The notes under the pieces are model-generated. The model was given only the letters and a program-made list of their open reading frames with translations, was not told where the DNA came from and did not search any database. Shown one piece after another: positions 1-11,515 of a DNA stretch of 64,000 bases. Source of the stretch: Syncephalis fuscata (lineage: Eukaryota > Zoopagomycota > Zoopagomycetes > Zoopagales > Piptocephalidaceae). Numbering within the stretch: position 1 is the first letter of the stretch; each line of letters opens with the position of its first letter. The translations under genes were made by a program, and so were the position numbers. Where the stretch lies: positions 248,001 through 312,000 of the forward strand of contig JAHLTZ010000006.1 of assembly GCA_025786725.1 (NCBI GenBank). Reading direction: 5' to 3'.

Positions 1-681
1 CACAACAGACCACCTCTGGATCTAATGTGGCCACTATGAGCTTAATCACCGATATATTTGGCACCACAGATTCATCCAGCACCAGTGTAGCTTCACCACC
101 TGCAACCTCATTGCTAGATCAACTTGGCGAATCACGTCAATCGATCCCAGCAACTTTGTCAAACGCCACCGGTTTAGGCATCGACTTAAGCACGGCACCT
201 ACAACGTATACGGCCATCGACAAAGATGGATTCCAAGTGATATTAACACCAAGTAAAGATGGTCAAAATCCCAATGTGCTTAATGTACAAGTTAGCTTTG
301 TGAATGCCGGTGTGGGCGCTACCGTCGATCAACTATTATTACAGGTGGCCGTACCAAAGGTATGTTAATATAACAGTGGCAATAACAACAAAGCAATTAA
401 TAAAATGACTATAACATAGACACAAAAAATTCAATTTTTACCCGTGTCAAGTAACACGGTAAATCCCGGTCAAACAGCGCAACAAATGATTCGTATCGCT
501 AATCCTAGCAAGGTAAACTAGATAGTCATATTGATTGCTTGATTGATTGAGCGTATACTAATTCAAATGTAATTAGACGGTGATTAAACTACGTCTTAAA
601 TTGTCGTATAGGAACGTGTCAACGCAAAGCACTGTTGATGTACTAAGCGAATTTAGTGGATTTCCATCTGATATGCGTTAA
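1..681 (+). CDS. AP-1 gamma-adaptin (or GGA) ear domain, C-terminal part only
   Basis: This is the 3' end of a clathrin-adaptor gene that begins outside the window. Three exons are visible: 1-359 (in frame from base 3), 420-512 and 577-681, with the stop at 679-681. Both introns are GT-AG and keep frame exactly; the second has a TACTAAT-like branch site. The translation has a Ser/Thr-rich linker with an LLDQLG segment, then an immunoglobulin-like ear: a YTAIDKDGFQV strand, VSFVNAG, LLLQVAVPK, and FPVSSN/VNPGQ-like strands, ending in a FSGFP segment that matches the NNFPP-type end of gamma ears. Gamma ears bind accessory proteins at trans-Golgi and endosomal coats. AP-1 gamma and GGA share this domain, and the part that would separate them lies upstream, so the choice is open. 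Confidence 0.82.
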
Positions 682-845
682 TAAATATTATTTCTAATAA
701 AATAAGCAGAAATATGAATAATAACAAGAGGGAAAGAGGGAAATAACGATCTAAACACCAGAAATTATTGCACACTATTTGTTAATAGCTATTAAATAAA
801 ATTACGATGAATTATTTACTAGTTTATTATTACAATTCTATGCCA

Positions 846-3800
846 TTAATCAAAACTCATATCCATACCACTATGTTCATCACTACTATCCACATGATGA
901 ATAATGTTATTATTGTCACTGTCATCATCTTCATCATCATCATCATTCATAACATCTTTATCGGCAGGTGTGTTAAATACATTTAAACTGGCAGTTGGTG
1001 ATCGCCATTCCACTATACTGATTTCTTCTTCTTCTTCTAACCATACATTATGTTTATGTATAGGTTGATCATCTAATAATGGTATATCTGCAAGACCTCC
1101 TGCTGTTTGTTCTTCTAGAGCCATGGTTAATAACTCGGTGGTCATTGGATTATCGGGTAATATGCCTAATGCCTAGTATGAATAAGTAACACGTTATTAA
1201 ATTGATTCTAGTTATTGCTATAATGCTTACTTGATGATAATACTCATGGCCTTTACAATATCGCCCATAGCGTGATGTACATAGCCTAAACCGGTGTATG
1301 CATCAGATCGACGTGGACAACGGATCTTTAATTCAAAAAAGCATTTTTTAGCTTTTTCATAATTGCTATTAAGGCTATTAGTTATAGCCGAGGCGCGTTA
1401 ATATTTATTACTCACCCTAATTTACGAAAAGCATGGCCTAGATTCGCCCATAGCGCATCTTCAACCGATGGGTCATATTCAATACGTTTAATCTCTTTAA
1501 GCGTTCGTTCAAAGTATTCAATTGCCATATCATATCTAAATATGCTTATTAACAAAACATTAATAGTGCTTTAAACGACTTACTGTCCTTGCTCATAGTG
1601 AAGCACACCCAATTCATTATTTAATAAAGCATCTCGAGGACAAAGTTCCGCTGCACTTTTCAAATATTCTTGGGCCACATTTAAACTCTTTTGATACAGT
1701 AATTGCATACCAATAAATAGAGTGGGCAAATGTGATCTATACACTTATAGTAACCACTTGTCTGTATTCAATCAGTAAAACTTACCCGGGGAATAGACGA
1801 TCTGTGTCAGAGTAGACACGAATGGCCTGTTCGTATTCGCCTTCTTCGGCGAATGTATGGGCAAATCCAATAAGTGCCGGTCCATAATTGTTATCCAATT
1901 TTGATGCTTTACTATACAATAGATTAATTTATATATTCATTGATTAAATATATTATTTAGATATTACCCAAAATAGCGTCGTGCTTCAGCTGTTTGTTTA
2001 ACACAGAAATAGTAGCAACCAACACCAAACCAAGTAACTGGTCGTTCAGAAAACCGTTCAACCATTTCTTTACTTAAACGGTACAGCTGGTGTTCATCTC
2101 TTAACTCGTAGAGGCATGCAATGTGTGTAGTCAATACAGCAGGATGGAATTGTTCCGTTTCAAGTAATCTAACGGCAAGTGTATGTTATTAATATATTTT
2201 ATTATAATTTATTCTACGAGTACTACACACCTTTTAGTAATGGCTAAACAATCTTTGAATCGACACTGGGAAAATGCACAATCAGCCATACTAAGCTCAA
2301 CATCTACATTATTAACAAGCCCATAGTTTTCTTCCAGGGCAGTTTTAAGCATTGATAGTTCTTGTGCACTATTTGGCTATACAAAATCATCATTAAATTA
2401 TTAATATCCGTTTTAATTAACACTTACCATACGCTGTTTAATGGCATAGATATCATGAACAAATTGGGCATCTTCTTCTCGTAACTGACTAAAGTCCAAT
2501 GAAGATAAAAATGTTTGTTCTAATAAAATGGTTAAAATGCTGCCTTTTACAACAATAAACTTACCTTCTGCTTGTTTCATCATTTGATTCACTACTAATG
2601 CTTGATAAGCCTAGTAAATAAATAAATAAATAATAATAATTAATGTTTAACTGTATTATAACAATAGTCGATTTACCTCGTAACATTTAACATCTGTTTT
2701 TAATGCTTCTTTGAAACATTCCTTTGCTCGTGTCATATTCTCTTGTTCCAAATAGACTTGTCCTCTTAAATAGCACATGGAGGCCTCTAACTAGTTACAT
2801 ATAGTATTAGCGGTTTGCAATAAATAGTATATTTAATCATGATTAGTTACCTTAATACCTTCTTCAGCGTTCTTAACCTGAGATGTTTGTGTATTATCTA
2901 ATATACTGTTTACTTTAATAATACACCATTATATTTCATCTTACTATTATCTTTGGCAAATGGATTTGTCTCTCCTAATATTTCAAGTGCTTTCTGCCAC
3001 TTTTTTAACTTTGTCTATTTACATAATTAGTCTATAGTTAATTATCAATCATGTTATTACCAAACATTGAGCAGCAAGAAACCGACAAGCTACACTCGAG
3101 TTAAGTAGGTGCTTTCTCGTCAACAGTTTCTCAACTCGCACATATTGTCCTGTCAAATAATACACCTGAGCCAGCCAAAATATGTCATTTGGATCATTGG
3201 TCATTGAAACAACTTTATCTCCCCAAAATACTGCGCTATCGTATAAATGTTGCTGCATTGCATCATGTCGCCAGCATCGAATTCGTTCCACCAATTCTGT
3301 ATTTACTGGTGAATCATTGTCTATTGGCGCTTTTGAATGATTATTATAAGCATGTCCATCTTTAACAGTTTCATTATGATGTTTAGTCAGTAAGGGCATA
3401 TCTTGCGTATCTTCATCAATATTATTCATATCAAATATATTTGAGTGTCGATGACTTAGTCTACGTGTAGCCGATAATCTAATCTTTTTTGTAGATGATC
3501 CTGAAGCAGATGAAGGTCCACTACCAATACTCGGTGATAACACATGACCGCCTATAGTTCGATGTGAGGGTGAGCCTTGAAGATACAGTTGTTGACTATC
3601 ACAAGCAGGTGAATGTGGAAATGATCGAGGTGTCAATGCTGTTTGTGAAAATCCTTGAATATTAGGCTGAACATCTACTATGGCCGGTACAGATGCACTT
3701 CGATTATGTCGACTGTAATTAAGTGATGTATCATTTGCAGTTGACGTGTTATTAGTCTGTAATTGACTATCAGTTACTAATCCTATGGTAGGTGTAATAG

Positions 3801-4461
3801 TAATATCTGTATTGGTGTTGGGTATAGTTTCAAATGAGCGTGTAGGTTGTGGTGTGCTACGCTGTCGTTGTTGGCTACTATTTTGAGGCACTACTGCTAG
3901 TCGTCGTTGCCTACGAGTACGTGTGCCAATGGGCGGTGACTCTACTTGTGTATTAACAGGTGTAACTGTCATACGATTATGTCCTAAACGCCGTCTCGAT
4001 TGTGTTGACCTTTCTACTATACTTGATGTATTATTTGGTGTATTTGTATTGCTAGCATTGTTATTGTTATTGCTATTATTGTTGATTGTTGCAGTGGTTG
4101 CAGTAGTAATAGTAGTAGTATCAATGGCAGATGCTGTAGTTGTAGTTGTAGGCGTAGGTGTAGTAGCCGTCAATGTTGACTCTTCTCGCGATACACTTCG
4201 TGTTATATCTCTTCTAGCAGGCTGAGATATGTTACGGCCTATTGTTCTTCTGTTTGTCGTACGTCTTGCAATACTTCGTCTAATTCCGGTTAGATTACCG
4301 CGTGTAGTCGGTGTTTCCATAATAGATCTGGGTATTGGACGTCGCCGTGCTGTTGTTGCTATTCTGGCGGTGACCATATCTGGTTGTGAGTCGGCTTGCG
4401 ATCCAGATTCAGGATCTGGAGCCGCATTAGCTGTCCTCCGGGTTCGTGGTGCCGGAGGCAT
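846..4461 (-). CDS. CDC16: CDC16/APC6 subunit of the anaphase-promoting complex
   Basis: The product is a TPR scaffold subunit of the APC/C ubiquitin ligase, which drives mitotic exit in the nucleus. Exon 1 is 3061-4461 (467 codons). It begins with about 380 residues of Arg/Ser/Thr/Asn-rich low-complexity sequence, then the family N-terminus: SAVFWGDKVVSMTNDPNDIFW, YYLTGQY and CRFLAAQCL. Following exons 2945-3014 and 2851-2897 join in frame, and the next reads LEASMCYLRGQVY and AKECFKEALKTDVKCYE, as in CDC16. About ten more short exons encode TPRs (GVGCYYF, YGPALIGFAHTFA, LNNELGVLHYEQG, WANLGHAFRKL). The last exon ends with an acidic Asp-rich tail. The N-terminal extension is unusually long compared with animal CDC16. 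Near 1245 the frame slips by one base between GDIVKA and EYYHQ; one missing base restores a normal TPR. Identity is sure; exact exon ends in the 3' half are approximate. Confidence 0.88.
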
Positions 4462-5454
4462 TGTTCAATAGCGTTTGGACACGTAGTGTGTATGCGTGGA
4501 ATTCACAATAATAATTGCGTGTAAACGTATATAGAAACAAGGGATGCTATGACAATTGCTTTGGTAAATGTGTATAGGTTGCCTAATAATAGATCGCACC
4601 TATAGCTAGTAAAAGGCGACACTAGTATTGCTGTAAAGATAAACTGATTAGAAGAATAGACGATCAGTAAGGAAGTAGTTCTATGATCATAAACACTCGT
4701 GAGGAATCAAAATAAACAACAATCACGTGATTTATTCTCTGTAGTATAATTAATGTCTGTGTCCGTGTGTCTGTGTGTAATAATCCATCAATAAAGATAT
4801 TGACCAGGCTGATTAAAAAGCCCATTTGTTGATTATCATTATTATAAATTAATAAATTACTGTTAACATTAGCATAATTATGTTGCCGAGCAGTTAGTAG
4901 TCTCATATTGTTCTTGATGAGGACAAATCGAAATGTGCGGATAGTTGTGACTGCTTGGACATTTCGATTTTCAAACAAGTCCCTATTCAGTAGGGCCAAT
5001 CATAACGCGCCTAACGTGACAAATGGTAGGCAGTTGGAAACGAAACACCGACATTGGACAAGGCTAAAACGCGTCGAAGCTAAATATTTGGTATATAGCT
5101 TTGATTTCTTACCGGCATAGCCTCATTTAAATCCCAACTTGACTGGTGTCCAGTTTCGGCATCGATTTGCTCGACAAGTACTACGCGTTTTATTTTCTAC
5201 TTTTTAGTTTACTATATTGACTTGTTCAATTTGATTGACCATTATCGTTGCTGTAGGCACTTTGCCATAACATATTCAAAAGCATACCAACAACTGTGGA
5301 TTCTTTATTGATGTAATGCAAACACGCATTATTTGTTTACTTTGAAACATTTAACTGTACTTAGTTTGTGTTATTATTATTGTTACCATTATTATTTGCC
5401 ACATTTCAGTATTCACCCGTTGATTATTACGACACCTAACACACAAATTAAAAG
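4462..5454. promoter_or_regulatory. Intergenic region between divergent genes
   Basis: This 1-kb stretch separates the start of CDC16 (-) from the start of the gene at 5455 (+), so it should contain both promoters and 5' untranslated regions. I see no convincing coding sequence. Open frames at 4664-4999 (-) and 4908-5120 (+) overlap on opposite strands and match nothing I know. No specific promoter element can be defended. Confidence 0.4.
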
Positions 5455-5904
5455 ATGTCGTCAAAACACGATTTGAGTGAAATCTTAAATCCGACAACTA
5501 CCACCACCACAGCACGTGTTGTTAGTCGACATGTTCATCCAGCCATTGGTAGTTGGACGTGTGATCAGCGATACTCGCCTTATCGTTTAAATGCAACCAA
5601 TTTGTTTGGTAATTCTCCAGCTGCGGCTTTTATAGAAAAGTACGCGCCAAAACGATATCGAACAACTAAAGTACGTTGTAATTCTGACCTGCAAAATAAC
5701 GTGTCAACACCGTCACGGCAAGAATATGCTTTGCACACTACACCAAATAGTTTAATATCAGCAGAACCCATTAAATCACGAGGAGTATTGCAAACTACAA
5801 TACCTCGGCAGTCTTTGTCTAACGTTTCAACAAAATTAAACAAAAACCACTGTTTACGCGTGTATCAGCAAAGGATTCCGACATAATTCAACCTGTCAAT
5901 TCTT

Positions 5905-5937
<33 letters not shown>

Positions 5938-7247
5938 TAGTAAAGTAATAGTATTAATAATAATACAGACAACGATATTAATAATCAAGAATTAAATAAT
6001 CAACATTTGTTAACATCACTGGCAATGCCAATAACATCTCATTCTACAAAAGAAAGTCAAGCTGCTGTTAATGATGATTCTTTTTTAAATTATCTCCTAA
6101 ATTACACGCAGAGTTACAGCAAAGATTGCGTATTGAAAAGGTAAGATATATTCATTTTGTATTAATTAATATTAATATTGATACATAAACCTATTTAGTG
6201 TGTACGTAAATTACGCTCTCGTTTGGCGTTAGCCTTTCACAAATCACATACCGGTCAAAGCACAAATCATTTGATGATCTAGTTACTGGTCATCGTTTAG
6301 ATGATGAAAAATTGCGACATACGATTATTATGTTACAAATCTTATTACTGAAGTAACAGAGATGCTTATGGAAGATGTATTTTAAAAAGATGTAATGCAC
6401 CAACAACAGCAACAACACCAATCACAAAAAGCCACACCAATGTATTATATAAAATAGGTGATACTGTGATGAACTACTCACCCAGTATAGCATGTCTGAA
6501 GATAATGGCGATTTATCTCCATCCAACGAAAATACTGACGTTGAATTATTAACACAAACTCCAATATCATCACAGTATTTAACTTCACAAGAGACTTACT
6601 TTAATGATGCAAATGACTATCATTACTATTATCAACGGCACAACAATGATAACGATGACAATGACTTTGATCATGACAGCCAGACTAAGTACGCTACTAA
6701 AGTCCATAATTACCATCGAGTTATCGACAGCCATCACGATCTGCTTGTTATAAAAGTGCTACAGTTGCGGCCTATTTTGCCACACCTTGCATTGCGGCTT
6801 CTAAAACCTCGCCTACCCATCGTGTTACCATTAAAAAGAGAAAAGCAAAGGCCGAGCAAATTGCTTTAAGTAATACAACAAACAAACACGTCGTCATTGC
6901 GCAGCAGATCTATCGACCACATCAAGTAGTGATATTGAATCAAGTCAAGAAAAACTTGATAACAGCGACGACAATCATTTATTACTGCCCATCATTAATC
7001 CACCTAGTAAATTATATAACGTGGAGAAAATGACTGCATCATCGTCAACAGCAGTATCATTTCTACACAATTACACATTGCCCAGGTTGACTGGTTTGGT
7101 TAATTCGGAAATTACTAGCGATGTAAAAGCGTGCCTCCGACCGTACATCTAGACCACGCCTCTTCTAGCATTGTACCAGGTTCATCGCCTCTAGACTGTA
7201 CGGCCGCAGCCGAGGCAATGCTTCTATTGCGCGAACGACAAGATTAA
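5455..7247 (+). CDS. Large unrecognised protein, frame interrupted by many 1-nt gaps
   Basis: I do not recognise this protein. The ATG at 5455 opens a Thr/Asn-rich N-terminus followed by PAIGSWTCDQRYSPYRL and a GNSPAAAFIEKYAPKRYR segment that look structured. One intron (6141-6198) joins LQQRLRIEK to CVRKLRSRLALAFHKSHTG, followed by SFDDLVTGHRLDDEKLR and YYVTNLITEVTEMLMEDVF, a helix-rich core. The C-terminal half is Asp/Asn/Ser-rich with a basic patch (TIKKRKAKAEQ), then a short conserved-looking end, AAEAMLLLRERQD, and a TAA stop at 7245-7247. The frame changes about nine times (near 5846, 6083, 6262, 6324, 6378, 6489, 6738, 6900 and 7130). Every change is corrected by one extra base, several of them in A or T runs. 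Sensible sequence continues across each break, which argues for a single intact gene of roughly 580 residues damaged by base-calling errors. A nuclear role is only a guess from composition. Confidence 0.55.
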
Positions 7248-7530
7248 GCACTAATGATAATGCACATGTTTAGGCGAATGGTGCCGTGCTTATGTCCATT
7301 CATTCCCTATAGCATTGCATTTTCACTTGCTGGCCAATAATTGAGCTGGTTGATTGTTGAAGCAAAGGTGTCACCTGACCAGTCAATGGTTTAGGATGTA
7401 TTTCCGAAAGCTTTTCTATAGTACATTATTTCCATTACGCATTTGGTACTCTTTCTCTTCTACTGTGTAGTATTGAGTCTTTTGTCACTTGTGATCATTT
7501 ACTTGTTTTTATTTCTGTTTCATTTTACAA

Positions 7531-7601
7531 TAAATTATAGCTATTAACACTGTACACATCGAATACTATGAGCGAACGAATCGTTATTAGCTATTGTTTA
7601 T
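7531..7601 (+). repeat. Direct repeat, left copy
   Basis: This is a 70-bp sequence sharing about 80 per cent of its bases with 8789-8859. The common core includes ACACATCGAATACTAT and ATTATTAGCTATTGTTTAT-type blocks. It lies immediately outside the left terminal inverted repeat of the element at 7608-8782. It is too long to be a normal target-site duplication, so it is more likely an older duplication or part of a compound element. Confidence 0.7.
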
Positions 7602-7607
7602 AGATTT

Positions 7608-8782
7608 TTTTGAAAATACGCTTTTTTATTTTATTTAAAAAATACATTATTTTTAAATTTTATTTATTGAAATACATCGTTTTGAAAAATCTACCAAATG
7701 TCTACCAAACTATTTAAAAAAGCTATATTTACCAGTATTGAAAATTGAGGGCCGCTGTTGACAGTTTAAGCTTGTTAACGGTTGCAATTCTAAGAGTAAA
7801 AATAGTGATTCAACAAGATTACAGCCTATTTGTCCTCATGAAGACCATTCCAGCAACAAGTGCCAGTTTGTTTTGACTGCCAAAAAGCAAAAAACTGGCC
7901 TAGTAAAGATTTCTCAATGCAATATTAAGCATTTTGATCGTTGCTCATATGATTCTGGTAATGATACTATTAAATCTATTACTAAATCTATTACAAAGCT
8001 TGGTCTGCTTTTGGTTCGATAAAAAATGACATTGTTATAACAACAGTAATAAAACGATGCAACTTTGATCAAGCAACCAAAGGAAAAAAGAAATAGAAAT
8101 AGTAGCTTAATTAAACGGTTTAATATTAATTTAATAAAAAAATTATTAAATGGTTTATAAAAATAGCTTAAATTAGCATATTTGTAGCAAAAATTGTAAC
8201 TGTATAGATTTTGATATAAACTAAAATGACTTGTATTATAAAAGACATATATATTATTATTTGAGTAATAATATTATGTATTTATAATGCTGTTGAAACA
8301 TAAATAAAAGTTACAAAGCTAAAAATCCCTATGGGAAAAAGTTAATTATAATAAATGCAATAACTTTAATTTATTTTGTTTATTTACGTAGTTTAGTTAA
8401 TTGTAGCAATATTAAAAGCAATGCCATTGTGTTTTATTTGTTAAAAGACTTTCAACAATATACCTGCGACAAATACAACTCAAAAAATACAATACCAAAA
8501 TATAATATGTAAAAATTAGTACTAATAGTATTGAAACAGTAGTTGATGCTAAAATAAACGTTTTTATTAAAAGGCAGATACAGACTACTAACGAAACAGC
8601 TATAAAAAACATGCCATTAAAGAGCATTTATCGGTGATAAATGTCATTACAGAAAAACAAAGTGTGAAGCAAATAAAAATGATTTTATTAATTAATAAAT
8701 TAAAAAAATTTAAAAAGAATTTATTGATAAAATTTAAAAATGTGTATTTTTCTAATTAAAATAAAAACAGCGTATTTCAAAG
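7608..8782 (+). mobile_element. Decayed DNA transposon with long terminal inverted repeats
   Basis: The ends, 7608-7672 and 8718-8782, are reverse complements over about 65 bp with a few mismatches and small gaps. Both start with TTTTGAAA(A)TACGC and run through an ATTTTTAAATTTTAT block. Between them, 7771-8004 (+) reads as an open fragment with Cys/His spacing (NGCNSKSK, ICPHEDHSSNKCQFVLTA, then QCNIKHFDRC). This resembles the WRKY-GCM1/FAR1-like zinc-binding N-terminus of Mutator-like transposases in pattern, although I cannot confirm a match. No complete transposase or DDE core is present, and the rest of the interior is AT-rich with no defensible gene. It is therefore probably a non-autonomous or eroded MULE-like copy. 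The TIR structure is directly visible; the family assignment is inference. Confidence 0.55.
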
Positions 8783-8788
8783 CTCATT

Positions 8789-8859
8789 TAAATTATAAGT
8801 ATTAAAGCTGTGCACATCGAATACTATAAGCAAGTGGATCATTATTAGCTATTGTTTAT
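8789..8859 (+). repeat. Direct repeat, right copy
   Basis: This is the second copy of the 70-bp direct repeat at 7531-7601, in the same orientation and just outside the right terminal inverted repeat. Differences are scattered substitutions, so the duplication is not recent. Confidence 0.7.
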
Positions 8860-11135
8860 TACGCATTAAATAGTGCCATTAGTCATCATTATTCGGGTCA
8901 GATTTTATGTCGTGGTTTTGTTTGATTCCCTCCCCAAAGAGCGGAGTGTAAGCGTAGTTGATGACAGTCGTAAAATATTAACCGGTTATTATGCAACACT
9001 TTCTATTCAATCAATAGATCTTACTTTCAAGTAAATGGTGTATGTTCTATCCAGCATACCAATAGTCAATGACGATCTTCGGTGATAATAGCCAATACTT
9101 GTTTTCTTTTCTTCTTTACTGATGCTTTACAACGCCGACCTCGAAGCCATTGCAGGCTACATTGTCAATTAACCAATAAACACGCTAGACAATTTTTTCC
9201 ATGTGATCGTCCCCCAGAAAGGCCGCCTTTGGTCTTGAAGGAAGAGAAACGCGTGCCTGCACATGAACAAAAAATGTGGGGTAAATTCTACACGACTTTG
9301 CTCATGCTTCCATTCAAGGTGTGGACGGGAGAAGGACGGAAGTGGCAGCAATGACAACATTTTCTCTGCACCAAAGTGCCAATCGCGTTAACAGAATTTG
9401 CATTTTATGGACTGCCATGCATAAACACGCAGTTACCGTCTCAGATCGACAAGTAAAGGGACAAAGTGCGAACGTCATAAAAAAGCTCATACCATGACCA
9501 CACAAACAATCTAGCATGATTATTATGGCTACCATTACTGTCGTTACTGATATCAAACAATGCAATTAATACTAGCTAGCTATACATTTTATTATTTAAT
9601 CGTTTTTTATTATTTACTTTTTACAAATAAACCATTGTAGCAGCATTTTACCATCCTTGAACGATAGAGTCGGAGCACGAATTGTTGAAATGACACGCGT
9701 CTCGTGATCAACGGTCACGAATGCAATGTGAAACGATGGCGGAGCCGTCAAAATGGCACATGAACGCGTTACCAATTAGTCGATAATTGACAAACAAGCA
9801 TTATTTCACTACTATCGCCATACATCAATTAATCGTAACACTGGTAATGTGTATTAATACAACAACAAACTATCTTGTATACCACTGTTCTATAGTATTG
9901 CAGCGATGAATCATTTTGATACAACAGTCAAACAATATTATAATCTTTTTGGTTATTCTTTGCATTGTTTTATCGCTATTTCAATGGACCTTTCCTATTC
10001 CGGCACTATTCTATAGTCCAATCAGCCAGTATCTCAACCATTATGGTTATACAGTGTATCGTTTACTATCTATTATCTGCACGACAACCGACTTGTCCAC
10101 TCACAGCATTCGTGCATTTTTATACACGCGTGTGTATATAGAAAGTACGCACGTACATAAAAACACACACACACAGACACGCCCACACGCAATTCAAAGG
10201 CTGCCGTAAAACAAAATGCTATGCACAACTCTAGCAAGAATGACGATTATTGATCAACGCTCTAGTCTTATCGATATTTTACACCAAACAGCGCGTTCTC
10301 TTATGGCCAAGATAGTCGGTAAATTATCCGATATGACTCATTCTATTGTAAATAAGCATTCTCCCTTAACAAATAACGCTATTGGCTGCTATTATTAATG
10401 CTAGTTTTGAAAAAAATTATTGATTAAGCAACGCGTTCTTTTTACTATTTGTAATAAAAATAATTTCTACAACAGCAACAATGATAAACATAACAAATCT
10501 ATCGCGTCATAGTATTTGCCATATTCATCATGATTAAACAATTTACTCATTCAGAGTTGCCGTGGCGTAACTAGCAATAGTATCACTGGCACTTCTCCTT
10601 ACGCGTTTGTCCAACCAACCAGCCGACGACCTCGGTCGGGGTCATGCTAATGTTGTTGTTGAAATCCCATCCTTCAGTATCCGGCAATAACTATCGATCG
10701 GTTATGGACGGGCACCAATAGTTACCGCGTTATGAGCGCTTAAACTCCGCTTATAGCCATACGCCCATCATCTCCGCCTCTATCTCCACCTCTATTTCCA
10801 CTACAGTCATGATGCCTTCACTTTGCATTGGAAGAGAATGATAGTAAACGTGCGAGCGCGTGTCTGCTGACTCATGCCTGCTTCGCTCTCCTCGCTCGCT
10901 CTATTTACCCCTTTTCCCTTCCTGTACTCCTCCTTCCCTTCCTTTACCGAGTCGGATTACTTTTCACTCTGTGCCTCATGCTCCCCGCTTCTCTGTTTGG
11001 CTATTGCTTTATTACTACTCGTAGTATTATCATCATCGACCACATCATCATCATCATCGCTGTATTTATTATTATAACCATTATATTATTACCGACACAC
11101 CAACACTTCCTTTGCTGCCACACCGACACACACAT

Positions 11136-11172
<37 letters not shown>

Positions 11173-11515
11173 ACTACTTTAACTGCCACCTTCGTTCACG
11201 CTCTTTTATTGCTCGTCCATTTCTACTTATTCGCCGCCTGTCCGCCTGTCCGTCTGTTCTTTTATCTACTCCCTTTTCTTCTAGCTACTGTTGCTCGTCA
11301 ACGCACACGCCTACTTGCTTTTACCAAGTTCTTTGCGACGCCCTTCTTCTCGCTATCGTTCTTACGTTCGTTTGCAGTTATTCCTCTCGTAGTTCTACTT
11401 GTGTCTAAAGACAAATAGCACTGTAGACGGGCTCGCCCCTACCCTTTACTCGCTTCATTGTTGTGTATATTACGCGCCTCTACCTTTTGACCTCTTCCTT
11501 CGCCACCTCTTCCTC
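8860..11515. other. Gene-poor stretch with pyrimidine-rich low complexity
   Basis: I find no supportable gene here. Open frames at 9082-9354, 9314-9565, 9916-10209 and 10216-10398 lack recognisable domains and overlap or abut one another. From about 10740 the plus strand is rich in CT and TCA/TCT triplets, which creates artificial long frames (10828-11418). It probably includes the promoter and 5' leader of the gene starting at about 11516. Confidence 0.4.
11137..11168. repeat. CA dinucleotide microsatellite
   Basis: An almost perfect CA tract of about 16 units lies in a longer AC-rich stretch. Similar CA/GT tracts occur near 32125-32150, 30770-30862, 36945-36964, 46595-46612 and 59730-59750, so dinucleotide repeats are common in these spacers. 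Confidence 0.9.

Noticed and set aside
4664-4999. 111-codon minus-strand frame between divergent genes
   Set aside because: It has no domain, overlaps an opposite-strand frame, and its end is AT-rich; it is most likely promoter DNA.
10828-11419. 196-codon frame rich in Leu, His and Thr
   Set aside because: It runs through a CA microsatellite and CT-rich sequence, all three frames are open in parts, and no domain is visible.
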